A DNA stretch of 64,000 bases from Calliopum simillimum (lineage: Eukaryota > Arthropoda > Insecta > Diptera > Lauxaniidae): the NCBI GenBank assembly GCA_951812925.1, contig OX638368.1:80706909-80770908 (forward strand), written 5' to 3'. The position numbers and the translations under genes are program-made. The notes under the pieces are model-generated. The model saw only the letters and a program-made list of their open reading frames with translations. It was not told the DNA's origin and did no database searches. Shown here piece after piece: positions 46,145-57,249 of this stretch. Positions within the stretch are counted from its first letter, which is position 1; each line of letters begins with the position of its first letter.

Positions 46145-46945
46145 TTTTTTGGTTCATTGCACTTCACCGCACGAATGGCGCTAAGTTCAAATCTTGCGTG
46201 AACACGATTTTTGGCTATATTGGATGTTATATGCAGGACACACAAAATTTTTTTGGGAATTTCTAGTACCAGAAACATTTGGTACTTTCTTTTGACTTTA
46301 AATTGAGCTATCAAATGTTTATCTGCAATATTTCTCTGCAAAGTTATGTTTACTTTAAAATTACACCATGAAACTTAAAGCGAAAAATCTCGGTTTTCGG
46401 CTATATTTGAGGTTGTATACAGTACGGACGAAATTCGTCTGCTCTTTTTTACCAACCGACACATTTAAAACCATTCTTTATCTTCAAAATGAGCTAACAA
46501 GTGGTCTCTTGTAATTGTTTTCTAAAAAGTTATGACTATTTTAAGACGACATGTTGCAGCAATATAAGGAATACTCGTACACTGTGAGTTTGCACTCCAT
46601 AATGTAATTTTTAAATGGTCATAACTTTGTGGTAAACAATCACAAGAGACCTCTTGATAGCTTATTTTGAAGATAAAGAATGGTTTTAAATGATTTGGTG
46701 AGTAAAAAAGAGCAGACGAATTTCGTCCGTACTGTATACAACCTCAAATATAGCCGAAAACCGAGATTTTTCGCTTTAAGTTTCATGGTGTGATTTTAAA
46801 GTTAACATAACTTTGCAGAGAAAAATTGCAGATAAACATTTGATAGCTCAATTTAAAGCCAAAAAAAAAAATACCAAATGTTTCTGGTAATAGAAATTCA
46901 CAAAAAAATTTTGTGTGTCTTGCATATAACATCCAATATAGCCAA
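46145..46945. repeat. Foldback palindrome, ~375 bp arms
   Basis: 46195-46565 pairs with 46575-46945: CACGATTTTTGGCTATATTGG with its complement, AAGCGAAAAATCTCGG with CCGAGATTTTTCGC, and GTATACAGTACGGACGAAATT in both. The centre near 46570 has almost no spacer. Non-coding. Confidence 0.85.
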
Positions 46946-47459
46946 AAATCGTGTTTTTGCACTTTTTTAACTTTTTAGGCAAAGATATCTCCGACAAAAA
47001 AAAAAGATATCGTTTTCGGTTTGATTGAGATTTCAAGGAAAAAACTAGGGCTATTAACTGTCATACCAGATTTTACGGCATAATATTACCTTATCTTGTT
47101 ATATAACTTCAAAAATAGGAAAAAAAATGGTGTCCTTTAAACATATAGTACCTGGAGACCGATCCCTGCTCGGTCAACAATCTGATCTTATTATTTTAGT
47201 CGATGTTTTTATTCATAGCTATTTTTTGTTATGAAACTTGTACCTTTTCACCTCCAATGCTTTAAAAATGATAAATTTGCCGATGAGAAAAATAATAAGA
47301 AAAAACTCGGAAAATATCGAATGGTATAGAAAAATATCAAGAACTCCACATTTTTTAAGAGAAATAGAATGACTTAAAATAAATAAATGGGATACGCCAC
47401 GCACCCAAAATATTTCGTCTCTTGTATGGGGGCTGAAATATCGTATCATCATGCCTAGG

Positions 47460-48620
47460 AAAGTTCATTCCATTTTTTTTTGTGCATGAGTTATTAACTA
47501 AAATTTTTATTTTGGAAAAAAGTGGGCGTGGCAATTATTAAACAAAGCTCACTTTTCGTTATGCTTTAGATACTTGTGATCCAGATCCGCATACCAAATT
47601 TCATCAAAATATGTTGTACCATTTGCGTTAAATAGCATTTAATTTGTTTTACTTGTATGGGAGGTTCCACGCCCACCTGCGATATTTTGCCCACTTTCAG
47701 CTCGTAGGTGCCTCATAAAAAGAAGATTCCCTACAGTTAATTTCAGAAAGATTGCTTTAGTAGTTTTCTTTTTATAGCGTATTCAATTTTTGTGGGCGGT
47801 GCCACGCCCTCCAACGAGTTTTCCTAATATAACGGCATATCACATATTAATACTTGTTATCAGGGGAAAATATTTTAGATTTTCATTTAAATTGTTGAAT
47901 TCGTTTTCGAGTAATATTGAACTAAAATTTTCAAAGGTTAAAAAAGGGGCGTGGCACTTCTTAGATACCGCCCATTTTTCGGTTATTACAAGGCATTGAT
48001 AAGTAGTACCTACATACCAAATTTCATTAAAATATCTTGTAACATTTGCGAGAAATAGCATTTAACGTATTTTGCTTGTATGAGAGGTTCCACGCGCAAT
48101 GTCGACATTTCGCCCATTTTCAAATCAGAGATGCCCTATTGCAATCAGGCTCCTCACAGTTTATTTCAGAATGTTTGCTTTATTGGTTCTCTTTTTATAC
48201 TGTTTTATATTTTTGTGGGCGGATCCACGCCCTTCAACGAGTTTTCCCAATATAACGGCGTATCACATATGAATCCTTGGTTTTAGAGGTAATATCTCCT
48301 AAATTTTCATTAAAATTGTTGGAGTCGTTTTCGAGTAACATTGAATCAAAATTTTCAAATGCTGAAAAGTGGGCGTGGCACTTCTTCGATTCCGCTCACT
48401 TTTTGTCTGTTACAAGGCAATATTAAGCCGTACCCGCTCACCAAATTTCGTCTAAATACCTTGTATGGTTTGTGAGTTATGACTAAATCAAATTTAAAAT
48501 TTAGTGCAGTGCCACGCCTTCTGGTGAGCATTTACAAAGTTCAAACCTAGCTCATTCTTCATTGTTTACTAATATCTAACACTATTTCAAGTTTCATTGA
48601 AATCGCTGAAGCCGTTTTCG
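47460..48620 (+). repeat. Tandem repeat, ~422 bp unit, about 2.5 copies
   Basis: GGGCGTGGCA recurs at about 47524, 47947 and 48372, each followed by a CGCCCA or CGCTCA word and CAAATTTC. GTGGGCGG.GCCACGCCCT-like words occur at 47793 and 48217. Related to, but longer than, the HINE arrays; also related to 13985-14290. Confidence 0.7.
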
Positions 48621-48870
48621 AGAAAAAATATTGGCACAGAAATAAGTACAAAAAAACAAAAAAACAAAAAAACATACAATTTTAGCTCCTATAAGAAGAG
48701 AAGATGTAAGGATATCTCAAAGTCTAGACGTAATAGAGCAATTCTAATACCGGAATCGGATTAAGCATCAAAAATCACATCTGGAGTGACTACTTTCGTT
48801 TCCGATTTTTGTTTGTGTTTTTCTTAAATACAAAAAAACCGATTTTTTTAAAAAATAAATGGTGCGGAAA

Positions 48871-50444
48871 CCAGACTTGGGGGTAATGCACTAAATTTTT
48901 TAGTTCATTGAGCTTTTCACTAATATTTAATGAATATTTTGATAGTGAAACTTTTTCCACTACCACTAAATCTAATAAGAGATAGTGAAAATTTTCTCCA
49001 TTAAATTTAGTGATAGTGGAAATTTTTTCACTATGAAAAAATTCATTTGATGGTAATGAAAAATTTTTCACTATCTAACAATTCATTAAATGATAGTGAA
49101 AAGTTTTTCACTATCATTAAAATTTAATGAAAATATCCAATAAAAATTGCACTAAATTTAGTGATAATGAAAATTTGTTTCATTGAATTTAATGAAACAT
49201 TAGTGGAAATTTTCATTAAATTCAATGAAACAAAATTTTTCTATCACTAAATTTAATGAAGCTTCTAATGAAACTTCTAACGAAAATTTTCATTAAAGTT
49301 TCATTAAATTCAATGAAACAAAATTTTACTATCACTAAATTTAATGAAGCTTCTAATGAAACTTCTAAAGAAAATTTTCATTAAAGTTTCATTAAATTCA
49401 ATGAAACAAAATTTTACTATCACTAAATTTAATGAAGCTTCTAATGAAACTTCTAACGAAAATTTTCATTAAAGTTTCATTAAATTCAATGAAACAAAAT
49501 TTTACTATCACTAAAATTAATGAAGCTTTTAATAAAACTTTTAATAGAATTTTTCATTAAAATCCAAGCTGTTCGTTTACTCCAAGGTTTTGCAAGTTTT
49601 TAGCCGTTTGAGCATAAAACGTACATGAATGAGAGCTTTTCGGATAAAAACTTGCAAAATCTTCGAGTAGACGAACATACTGATTAAATTAAATTTATTG
49701 AAAGAGTTAGAATGAGTGGGAATAGTATCAGTTTGAAGGAGATTCATTAAAGTCAAATGCAAACACGACTTTTAGTTTTTGAAGTTCTTCAGACCCAAAT
49801 AATTTCTGCCCTTTGTCAACTAAATGCTTAAAACAGCTTTCGTAAGCTTTTTTAAGTACTAGTAGGATTAATGTTCACGCAATCGTCTCGTACAAGACCT
49901 TGAAGGAAAAATTTAAAGATATCAAAATATTTTGACCTAGCACGGCACATTTTGTCTTATTTGAATTGAAATTTCCAATAAAAAAATCACTGAAGTTATT
50001 GTAAGTGAACATTTATTCATTGAATTTAATGAAACATTAATGAAGATTTTCATTAAAGTTTCCTTAAATTTAGTGATAGTGAAAATGTTTCATTAAATTT
50101 ATAGCAACATTTATTGAAAATTTTCATTAAAGTTTCATTAAATTCAATGGAACAAATTTTCACTTTCAATAGATTTAGTGATAATGGAAAATTTGCCATT
50201 ACCACTAAATCAATTTTTTGATAGTGAATGAATTTTCACTATCACTAAATTTAGTGGAAATATTATTTAAAACTTTTAAATAAAATTTAGTGATAATGAA
50301 AATCTTTTTCATTACCACTTAATGAATTTTTTGATAGCGAAGGATTTTGCACTAACACTAAATAAATTCCTTGATAGTGAATATTTTTTCACTAGCACTA
50401 AATTTAGTGAAAAATAAAATCTAATGCAAAACCCCCAAGTCTGG
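48871..50444. mobile_element. TIR element with CACTAAATTTAGTG words and an 88 bp array
   Basis: The ends CCAGACTTGGGGGTAATGCA and TGCAAAACCCCCAAGTCTGG; flanks GCGGAAA and CGGAAT suggest a CGGAA duplication. The interior is almost entirely ATTTAATGAAA, TAGTGA and TTTTCACTATC words in both orientations, with an 88 bp tandem array at 49216-49560. A unique segment (49563-50000, CCAAGGTTTTGCAAGTTTTTAGC) sits in the middle and has an inverted copy of its own at 49640-49670. Non-coding. Superfamily undetermined. Confidence 0.65.
49216..49560 (+). repeat. 88 bp tandem array, ~4 units
   Basis: ATTAAATTCAATGAAACAAA begins at 49216, 49303, 49391 and 49479 (87-88 base period). Units include AGCTTCTAATGAAACTTCTAA. 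Confidence 0.85.
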
Positions 50445-50455
50445 CGGAATCGATA

Positions 50456-50557
50456 TCTTTTATATGTATGTATGTATATATATATCCATATATATATATT
50501 ACACATATATACATATACAAGTATACATATGTACGTATATACACATATATGTGTACA
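50456..50557. repeat. ATGT/ATAC microsatellite
   Basis: TATGTATGTATGTATATATAT followed by CATATACA-type dinucleotide mixtures. Frames across it are low-complexity. Confidence 0.85.
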
Positions 50558-50559
50558 TA

Positions 50560-51940
50560 CCCAGCAAACATTTTCAATCGCGGACAACCTTCCATATTTT
50601 TGGCGATGCATTTAAAGCTCTTCTACGCGAGCTTTCCGCGATAAAAATTTTCCGCGAGTAAAAGAAGATTCTTCCTTACACTCTTCTGGAAGATTATTGC
50701 GAATCAAACATCTTCGCGATGAATATACAACTCTTCCAGGCGAGTTTTACGCGACAAAACTTCAGCGCGAGTAACAGAGGATTCTTCCTTACACTCTTAT
50801 GGAAGATCATTGCGAATCAAACATCTTTGCGATGAATATACAACTCTTCCAGGCGAGTTTTACGCGACAAAACTTCAGCGCGAGTAACAGAAGATTCCTC
50901 CTTACACTCTTCTAGAAGATCATTGCGAATCAAACATCTTCGCAATGAATATAAAACTCTTCCAGGCGAGTTTTGCGCAATAATTTTATTTTCAAAAAAT
51001 GGGTCCAAAATGGTCACTTAGAGTGGTCGAAGACATCTCTGATCATATCCGAAATCTGTTTTCGACCTTTCCCTATCGATTGGTGCAATAAAATTTTTTC
51101 ACCAAAATGGGCCCAAATCGGTCACTTAGAGGGGTCGGAGACACCCCTGGACATGTCCAAAATCTATTTTCGACCTTTCCCCATCGATTGGTGCAATAAA
51201 TTTTTTTTACAAAAATGGGCCCAAATCGGTCATTTAGAGGGCCCGGAACCAAATCTGGTTATGACCAAAATATATTTTCGACCTTTCCCCATCGATTGGT
51301 GCAAAAAAAAAAAAATTCATAAAAAAAAGCCCAAAACGAATAAAAAAAGATTCGACTAAGTCTCTTCTGGATGATGGTTTGAAATCGAACTTCTTTACGA
51401 ATAACCAACAACTCCTTCAGACGAGTTTTACACGATACAAGATGGCCGACTACGACATGACGTCATCTCCTGAGAAATTTCGAAAAAATTAATAATTTTT
51501 TTTTTCTAAAAGGCAATATTTCTGAGGCCCGGAATTTTTCACGAAGCAAAATGTCAAACTACACCGTATATTTTTAACGGCACATAAATTTTAACAGTTT
51601 ATTGTACAAAATTATTTTTATGTCGCCATTTCATATTTTATTTTTTTTTTCAAGTTTTTTTTCGCTTTGAAAAAAATGTTGCGGAGTCGTCTGTTGACCC
51701 TTCCTGGGGATCATTTGCAGATTTATCTTGGGGAGTCGCCAGATGACTCTTCCTGGGGATCGTTTGCGGATTCATTTCGGGGAGTTGTTAGAGGATTCTT
51801 CTAAAACAATCGTATTCGGCCGGACAATTTCTCACGCCTGAACATTCGCGGAAGAGTCGAATGCGACTGTCGCGGACGATTGATTTAATCGTCTAGGCGA
51901 ATCGAATACGATTCTTCCGCGATTGAAAATGTTTGCTGGG
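50560..51940. mobile_element. TA-flanked TIR element, ends CCCAGCAAACATTTTCAATC
   Basis: The left CCCAGCAAACATTTTCAATC and right complement (to 51940) have TA on both sides. Contains two separate tandem arrays: 50660-50985, about three ~117-base units with CTTACACTCTTCTGGAAGAT and CGCGAGTAACAGA.GATTC; and 50985-51310, three ~108-base units with AAAATGGGCCCAAATCGGTCA and CGACCTTTCCCCATCGATTG. Near the right end CTTCCTGGGGATC occurs twice. Long frames in the arrays are repeat-derived. A possible relative lies at 10417. Confidence 0.75.
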
Positions 51941-51944
51941 TAAT

Positions 51945-53589
51945 ATCGAGCCCTAACCGCAACAGTAGCGTATGCGACATTTTTTCGAAATTTTTTTTTT
52001 TGATGCAAATATGTTCTAAAATGTCATTCTCAACTATATGCCAAATATTAAAACTGAATTTTGTGTATTAACAAAGATATCTCACTTTCAATTATGTCGT
52101 AAGAGCCACATATGTTTTTTTGTTGACAGCAAAAAGAACGTAAGCACTTCAAAAACCAGAGAATTAGGCGCGGCAGGTATGGAAAAGTATATATATTCCT
52201 CGTCAGAATCACCTTTTAAGTCGGTATAGCCATGTCCGTCTGTTTGGATGGATGTTTGTGTGTCCGTGGAAATAGTATTCACGGGAAAACTTAGATAATT
52301 CGGCGAAATTTTGTAAAGACGGTTCGTTGTAAAAGTTAGCTCCAAGGATTGAAAATGAAGCTTGAAGCCCCAGTCTTTTACTTTGAAAATCAGTTTGAAT
52401 TTTATCGATATCTTTTTTTGTCTTCGAAATATCGTAAGCTGAAATATCAAAAAAACGTGAATTTTTCCATTTTTCACCTTTCCAGGTTAGAATAATTCGA
52501 AGAAGAAAAAATATATCGATATAATTTAAGCTGGGATTTGAAGTAAAATAATAGGGCTTTAAGGTGTTTTTTAATGTTTTATGGCTACAGATTTCCTTGT
52601 TCTATTACATAACCTCAAAAGAATAAAAAAAAATATTATTTTAACTTTTCACAAAATGGATGGAAAATTAGTCTTTAGGCTAGGATTTCTCTCAAACCAT
52701 TTTAGATATATCAATTCTAAAACCAGATTCGGATTCAACATCAAAATTTAAATTGAAAATGATTTTTCTTGCTTTCGTCCGTTGCAAATTTTCTAAAAAA
52801 ACGCGAAAGTTCATTTTTTTTAACAAAAAAATTTAAAAAAATGTTGATAAATATACAATGTCTTGTTAACGCGATCAGTTAAAACTTTCAAAAACAATAT
52901 TTTTGAATCTACAAATTAACAGAAAACTAACTGCACACCCAGTTTTTAGTTAGTTTTTGTCAAACTTTTTTCTTTAATGCAGAAACAATGTAAAGACCAT
53001 TTGGTAACCTGAATTTGACTCGGAAAATTGATAAGCTCGGGGACCGATTTAAAAAAAAAAAAATTTCTGTATATTTGGACCTCTATGAACAACTTTGCAA
53101 AAAAAGACCTGGAGTGGGATTACATCGGAGTAAAACCAAGTTCAAACGATGTGTGTGTGTAATATTTTGTAAGTTTTTAATACTAAATAGTACTGTAAAG
53201 TAACAATATTACAGTCAATCTGACCGTTTTTGTGGGTTGGTACAATTTCAACCGTTCAAATTGTTACAAATTTCTATCTGTGTATTAAATAAATGTTATA
53301 AATGTATTCTTCAAAGGCAAAACCATGTAATTTCAAAAAACGTATGCGCCACATTTTAATTTCAATCTTCGTCAAGAGTGACTGCGAAAATGTCGTATGC
53401 GCCATAAATGAGTGAAATATGCACAAAATGAATTTAAAAACGCGTCTATTATTTATATGAGGTCTAATATAGACTACATTTAACGTTTTAAAAAAATCCG
53501 CAATGCATGTTCGAAAAAAAATTAAAAAAACTCTCTCCTGTAAAATTTGCTTTTTGTCGCATACGCTACTATTGCGGTTAGGGCTCGAT
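51945..53589. mobile_element. TIR element Y: same ends as X, word CGTATGCGMCA
   Basis: The left end ATCGAGCCCTAACCGCAACA and right end complement to 53589; inner block CGACAAAAAGCAAATTTTAC next to the right end. Between these blocks, and again inside at 53341 and 53391, the word CGTATGCG(A/C)CA occurs, in place of GGTTAAGTC in element X. The interior includes a HINE fragment and a single arm of the foldback-D core sequence. No coding region. It sits four bases from the end of the 50560-51940 element. Confidence 0.65.
52165..52365 (+). repeat. HINE fragment
   Basis: GGCGCGGCAGGTATGGAAAAG, TATATATTCCTCGTCAGAATC, GCCATGTCCGTCTG and AACTTAGATAATTCGGCG match the 5' half of the HINE copies at reduced identity. 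Confidence 0.75.
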
Positions 53590-53904
53590 ATGTATATACA
53601 CACCGAGATATACTCAAAAATCGTTAAAAAAACTAAAAGGTAGAAAAAAAAAACGGCTGGACGTTCGATTTCGCGGTTTGCGGATTTAGATACTAAAAGT
53701 GTTCCCCAACATTATCCCTGAAATTAAAAAGTTTTTCTAACAAGTTAATCTGTTAGCGTGAACAACTTTGAAGTCTTTTAATTCATAAAGTCACTTTAAA
53801 ATTCTTTATAGACTACAAAAATTGTAAATAAAAACCAAAAAAACAAAGAACAAAAAACACAAAATTTTTCTTTTCTTTTGATTTAAAAATTTTTATTTAT
53901 ATAA

Positions 53905-53970
53905 TATGCGAATGCATTTCGGAGACGGATTTATTTTTTTTGGCCGACCATCATCAGCGTTATACGCGTG
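53905..53970 (-). ncRNA. Hammerhead-ribozyme-like core, left (inverted) copy
   Basis: On the minus strand: TATAACG-CTGATGA (complement of 53951-53957), a ~28-base insert, then CCGAAATGCATTCG. CTGATGA...GAAA is the conserved hammerhead core, and such ribozymes are known in Penelope-like pseudo-LTRs. Flanking TATAACG and CGCATA could form stem I with a bulge; stem II would be short and irregular. Activity is not shown. Confidence 0.4.
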
Positions 53971-54004
53971 ACTAATTTGAAAACAAAAAAGGTAAATTGA
54001 CCAT

Positions 54005-54562
54005 TTGATTAAAAAGTGCTCACGAAAAATAAAGAAAGAGGATGCCTCAACTCTTTTCATACAAAACACAAGCATCAGAAATGCGCGAAGAATAACTCTA
54101 CCATACGTACCAAATATCAGCAATAAATTAACAAAATCTTTTGAACGAGCAAACATGAGCATCGTACACACTAGCACTTACAAAATTCGCACATCACTCG
54201 GCTCTACTAAAGATAAAAAACCATCGAGCAAGAAGAGCGGTATATACGAGATCACTTGTCCGACTTGTGGAAGTAAATATATTGGTCAAACCAGCCGCGC
54301 TTGTGAGTGCCTTATAGCTGAACATCAACGATACATAAACAATAGAGAAATCAACAAAGCAGTTGCTGCACATGCCTTCGATTTGAGCCACACTGTTTTT
54401 CATAATATGAAACCCCTCACTGACAACTATAAATTAATTAAGAGTGTACCATTCCCTTATAAATTAGACGCGTATGAATCTCTTTATATGAGTATAACAG
54501 ATAACCTCATGAATATTGACGAAAGTACAATTGTCTCAAATTTGTTTTCGCTTGCTAAATAG
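54005..54562 (+). pseudogene. Penelope-like element C-terminus: connector plus GIY-YIG endonuclease
   Basis: 185 open codons with no ATG at the start (TTG) and a stop 12 bases upstream, so this is the 3' part of a larger gene. Residues 30-78 form the linker found before the nuclease (RITLPYVPNISNKL...). GIY is at 79-81 and YIG at 92-94, with C84 and C87 between them and H123/H129 downstream, the CCHH arrangement specific to Penelope-like endonucleases. R98 and E106-H107 follow YIG. The second arginine usual before EH is leucine here. In intact elements this domain nicks target DNA for the adjoining reverse transcriptase, which is absent here. The reading frame itself is unbroken. Confidence 0.85.
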
Positions 54563-54577
54563 TTCAAAGTCTATTTT

Positions 54578-55859
54578 CACACCTGTCCCCACGTGTTTTA
54601 AATAAAAAGTGCTTGCACCCAAAATGTTTTTTTGGGGAAATATGCGGAATCCTCTAGGATCAAACATATATAGCTCTTTTTTCAAAGTGAACGGCACTTT
54701 TTCAAACCAGGGCCAAAAAACCCATTTTTTAGCACTGTGCTCTATACTAAAACCAAAAGAAAAAAGTTTACTAAAACGAATACAAAAAAAGAGTATGCAG
54801 AAAGTAACCTGCTTGTCTGTAGATTAAAAAACAGTAAACTGAAAAACCCTACAAAATATCGTTTACGAGATATTGCGTTTTTACTTAATTTTTTGTGTTT
54901 CTATTAAAAAATTAAATTTTTGCGTACAACAAATATAATGATCAATATATAGAAACAAAAATAGTCAATTTTAATGTATTTATTGATGCTAAATCCGAAT
55001 CTGGTCTCAAAATTGCTCTATCGCTTCTGATTTTTGAGATATCCTTACCTGAAATTTTGGCATGTACGGTTTTTTCATCACTTTTGAAGTTATATAACAG
55101 GAGCAGGTAATTGTTTATCATAAAACTCGATTAAGTTTTTAAATAATTTTAATAACTTTTTATATAAATCAACCAATGTTGCCAATGGCGTCTTTCGTGC
55201 ATTTTTTGAACTTTTTTTAGATTACGATATTTCGGAGAAAAAAAAAGATATCGATATAAATCAAAGTGAGTTTTGAAGAAAAAGAATAGTACTTTTAAAA
55301 ACTTAATCGAGTTTTATGATAAACAATTACCTGCTCCTGTTATATAACTTCAAAAGTGATGAAAAAACCGTACATGCCAAAATTTCAGGTTAGGATATCT
55401 CAAAAATCAGAATAGATAGAGCAATTTTGAGACCAGATTCGGATTTAGCATCAAAAAATACATTAAAATTGACTATTTTTGTTTCTATATATTGATCATT
55501 ATGTTTTTTGTACGCAAAAATTAAATTTTTTAATAGAAACACAAAAAATTAAGTAAAAACGCAATATCTCGTAAACGATATTTTGTAGGGTTTTTCAGTT
55601 TACTGTTTTTTAATCTACAGACAAGCAGGTTACTTTCTGCATACTCTTTTTTTGTATTCGTTTTAGTAAACTTTTTTTTTTGGTTTTAGTATAGAGCACA
55701 GTGCTAAAAAATGGGTTTTTTGGCCCTGGTTTGAAAAAGTGCCGTTCACTTTGAAAAAAGAGCTATATATGTTTGATCCTAGAGGCATTCCGCATATTTC
55801 CCCAAAAAAACATTTTGGGTGCAAGCACTTTTTATTTAAAACACGTGGGGACAGGTGTG
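54578..55859. repeat. Foldback element inserted behind the endonuclease frame
   Basis: The ends CACACCTGTCCCCACGTG and complement; arms 54578-54955 and 55485-55859 match closely (CACCCAAAATG, GATCAAACATATATAGCTC, CAAGCAGGTTACTTTCTGC). An inner palindrome 54985-55460 carries the recurrent foldback-D core TAAATCCGAATCTGGTCTC. It starts 16 bases after the stop codon. Confidence 0.85.
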
Positions 55860-56040
55860 TTTTATTTTATTATTTGACTTTATATGTATGTATGTATACG
55901 TGTAAGATTTTCATATTTCTCTTTGTTAAAGATGTAAATGTAATTTTGGATCTCATTATGTTTTATTTCAATTTTTGATTTTTTGTTTCTTTCTAAAAAG
56001 TCTATCGGTTTTTTACCTTTTTTGTTTTCAAATTAGTCAC

Positions 56041-56105
56041 GCGTATAACGCTGATGATGGTCGGTCAAAAAATAAATCCGTTTCCGAAATGCATTCGTAT
56101 ATTAT
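56041..56105 (+). ncRNA. Hammerhead-ribozyme-like core, right (sense) copy
   Basis: TATAACG-CTGATGA (56051-56057), a 28-base insert, then GAAA at 56086-56089 and the self-complementary ATGCAT. This copy is in the sense orientation of the element, downstream of its coding part. The core words are unchanged from the left copy although neighbouring bases differ. A very short stem III, as here, is reported for Penelope-type hammerheads. Confidence 0.4.
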
Positions 56106-56229
56106 ATAAATAAAAATTTTTAAATCAAAAGAAAAGAAAAATTTTGTGTTATTTGTTCTTTGTTTTTTTGGTTTTTATTTACAATTTTTGTAGTCTATAA
56201 AGAATTTTAAAGTGACTTTATGAATTATC

Positions 56230-56676
56230 CCTGAAAAAAATCGCGGGTGGCATTTCAAAAAGTTAAAATTTTTTAAAAACCACCGTGTCCACAGATATAT
56301 ACATATATATATGGGGCATTACATACGTAATCGGATTCCGCCAATAGTCGGCCAAATCATGTGATTTTTTTTAAAAGTTTTTTTTTTAAGAACATTTTTA
56401 TAAAAAACTAGTTGCCTGGGAGTGACTACGTTCGCCCGTTCCCGATGCCCTTTACGTATATACATACATATGTTCCTATTCTCATCCATCTCTGTCAATG
56501 TTACTTTTTATATCGCTGTGTTGAACATTTTTCCAGCGGATGTTATTTGTTCCGGTGATGGAATTTTTTAATATCCCGGGTGAAGCCAAGGTAATTTCAA
56601 ATTAGAGTTTGTCCTGGAATCTCACCTACGAACATGGCTAAGAAAGTAGAAAATCAGATAACAGATTTTCGAATTA
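56230..56676. other. No supported feature
   Basis: Unassigned AT-rich sequence between the Penelope-like element and a mariner fragment. Confidence 0.35.
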
Positions 56677-56856
56677 TGTCCAGAGAACATTGATGCAGTG
56701 CGTGAACTGATAATGCAAGATCTTCATGTGACATACCGTGATATAGAGGCATCTTTGGGCATTAGTTCCACTCCAATACATTCGATTTTGCATAAACACT
56801 TAGTTGTAAAAAACGTTTGTTCTCGTTGGAAACCCCATAATTTATCAATCGCTTAA
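56677..56856 (+). pseudogene. mariner transposase fragment (N-terminal helix-turn-helix region)
   Basis: Sixty codons give ENIDAVRELIMQDLHVTYRD, IEASLGISSTPIHSILHKHL and CSRWKPHNLSIA, the second helix-turn-helix and WIPHNL-type linker of mariner transposases, ending in a stop just where the frame should continue toward the first catalytic aspartate. Neither the start, the DD34D core nor TIRs were found around it. It belongs to a different mariner lineage from the intact copy at 61330-62601, whose linker reads WVPYEL. Confidence 0.75.
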
Positions 56857-57249
56857 ATTATCAATGGAAAAATTGATTTTCTTAACTCACGGTAAACAAA
56901 ACAAATAGCACTTGTACATGAAAACGTTGTGAGTACGTTTATGCTAAAAACCGTCAAACTTTCCAATGGAAATGTCGGATTGCACCTGGCAGCACTTAGT
57001 GTTGCCTAGGCCAGAAATTTATATAGCAGCATACGTATGATACATTTTTTTAAATGATTTTTTTATATAATTTTCAACTTTCAAAACTAAGTTGCTACTT
57101 TTACCTTCGATTTTTTGAAAAAAATTTTCAAAAAACCTTTAATGAAGGTATTTGGGAAATTTTAAGACTATTTTTAGAATGGGAAAACGATGGGATCTAT
57201 TTTTTATTAAATTTTTTAATCAACAAAAAAGTGAGTGAACGAGCACTAA

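Larger units (their letters stand above)
53779..56226 (+). mobile_element. Truncated Penelope-like retroelement with inverted terminal segments
   Basis: The left segment 53779-53996 is the inverted complement of the right segment 56016-56226. Between them are a GIY-YIG endonuclease frame (54005-54562), a foldback insertion (54578-55859) and a short 3' tail. Penelope-like elements typically carry terminal pseudo-LTR segments in direct or inverted orientation and a C-terminal GIY-YIG domain, so the architecture fits a 5'-truncated copy with an inverted pseudo-LTR at its 5' side. The reverse transcriptase is missing. The segments contain a hammerhead-like core. Confidence 0.75.

Noticed and set aside
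50312..50661. Frames rich in Tyr and Ile on both strands at 50312-50661
   Set aside because: Low-complexity translation of the TATG/CATA microsatellite.
50973..51359. 128-codon frame with a repeated protein motif (WCNKIF...WAQIGHLEG)
   Set aside because: Three units of a ~108-base DNA tandem repeat that happens to be divisible by three; no start context and it lies inside a non-coding TIR element.
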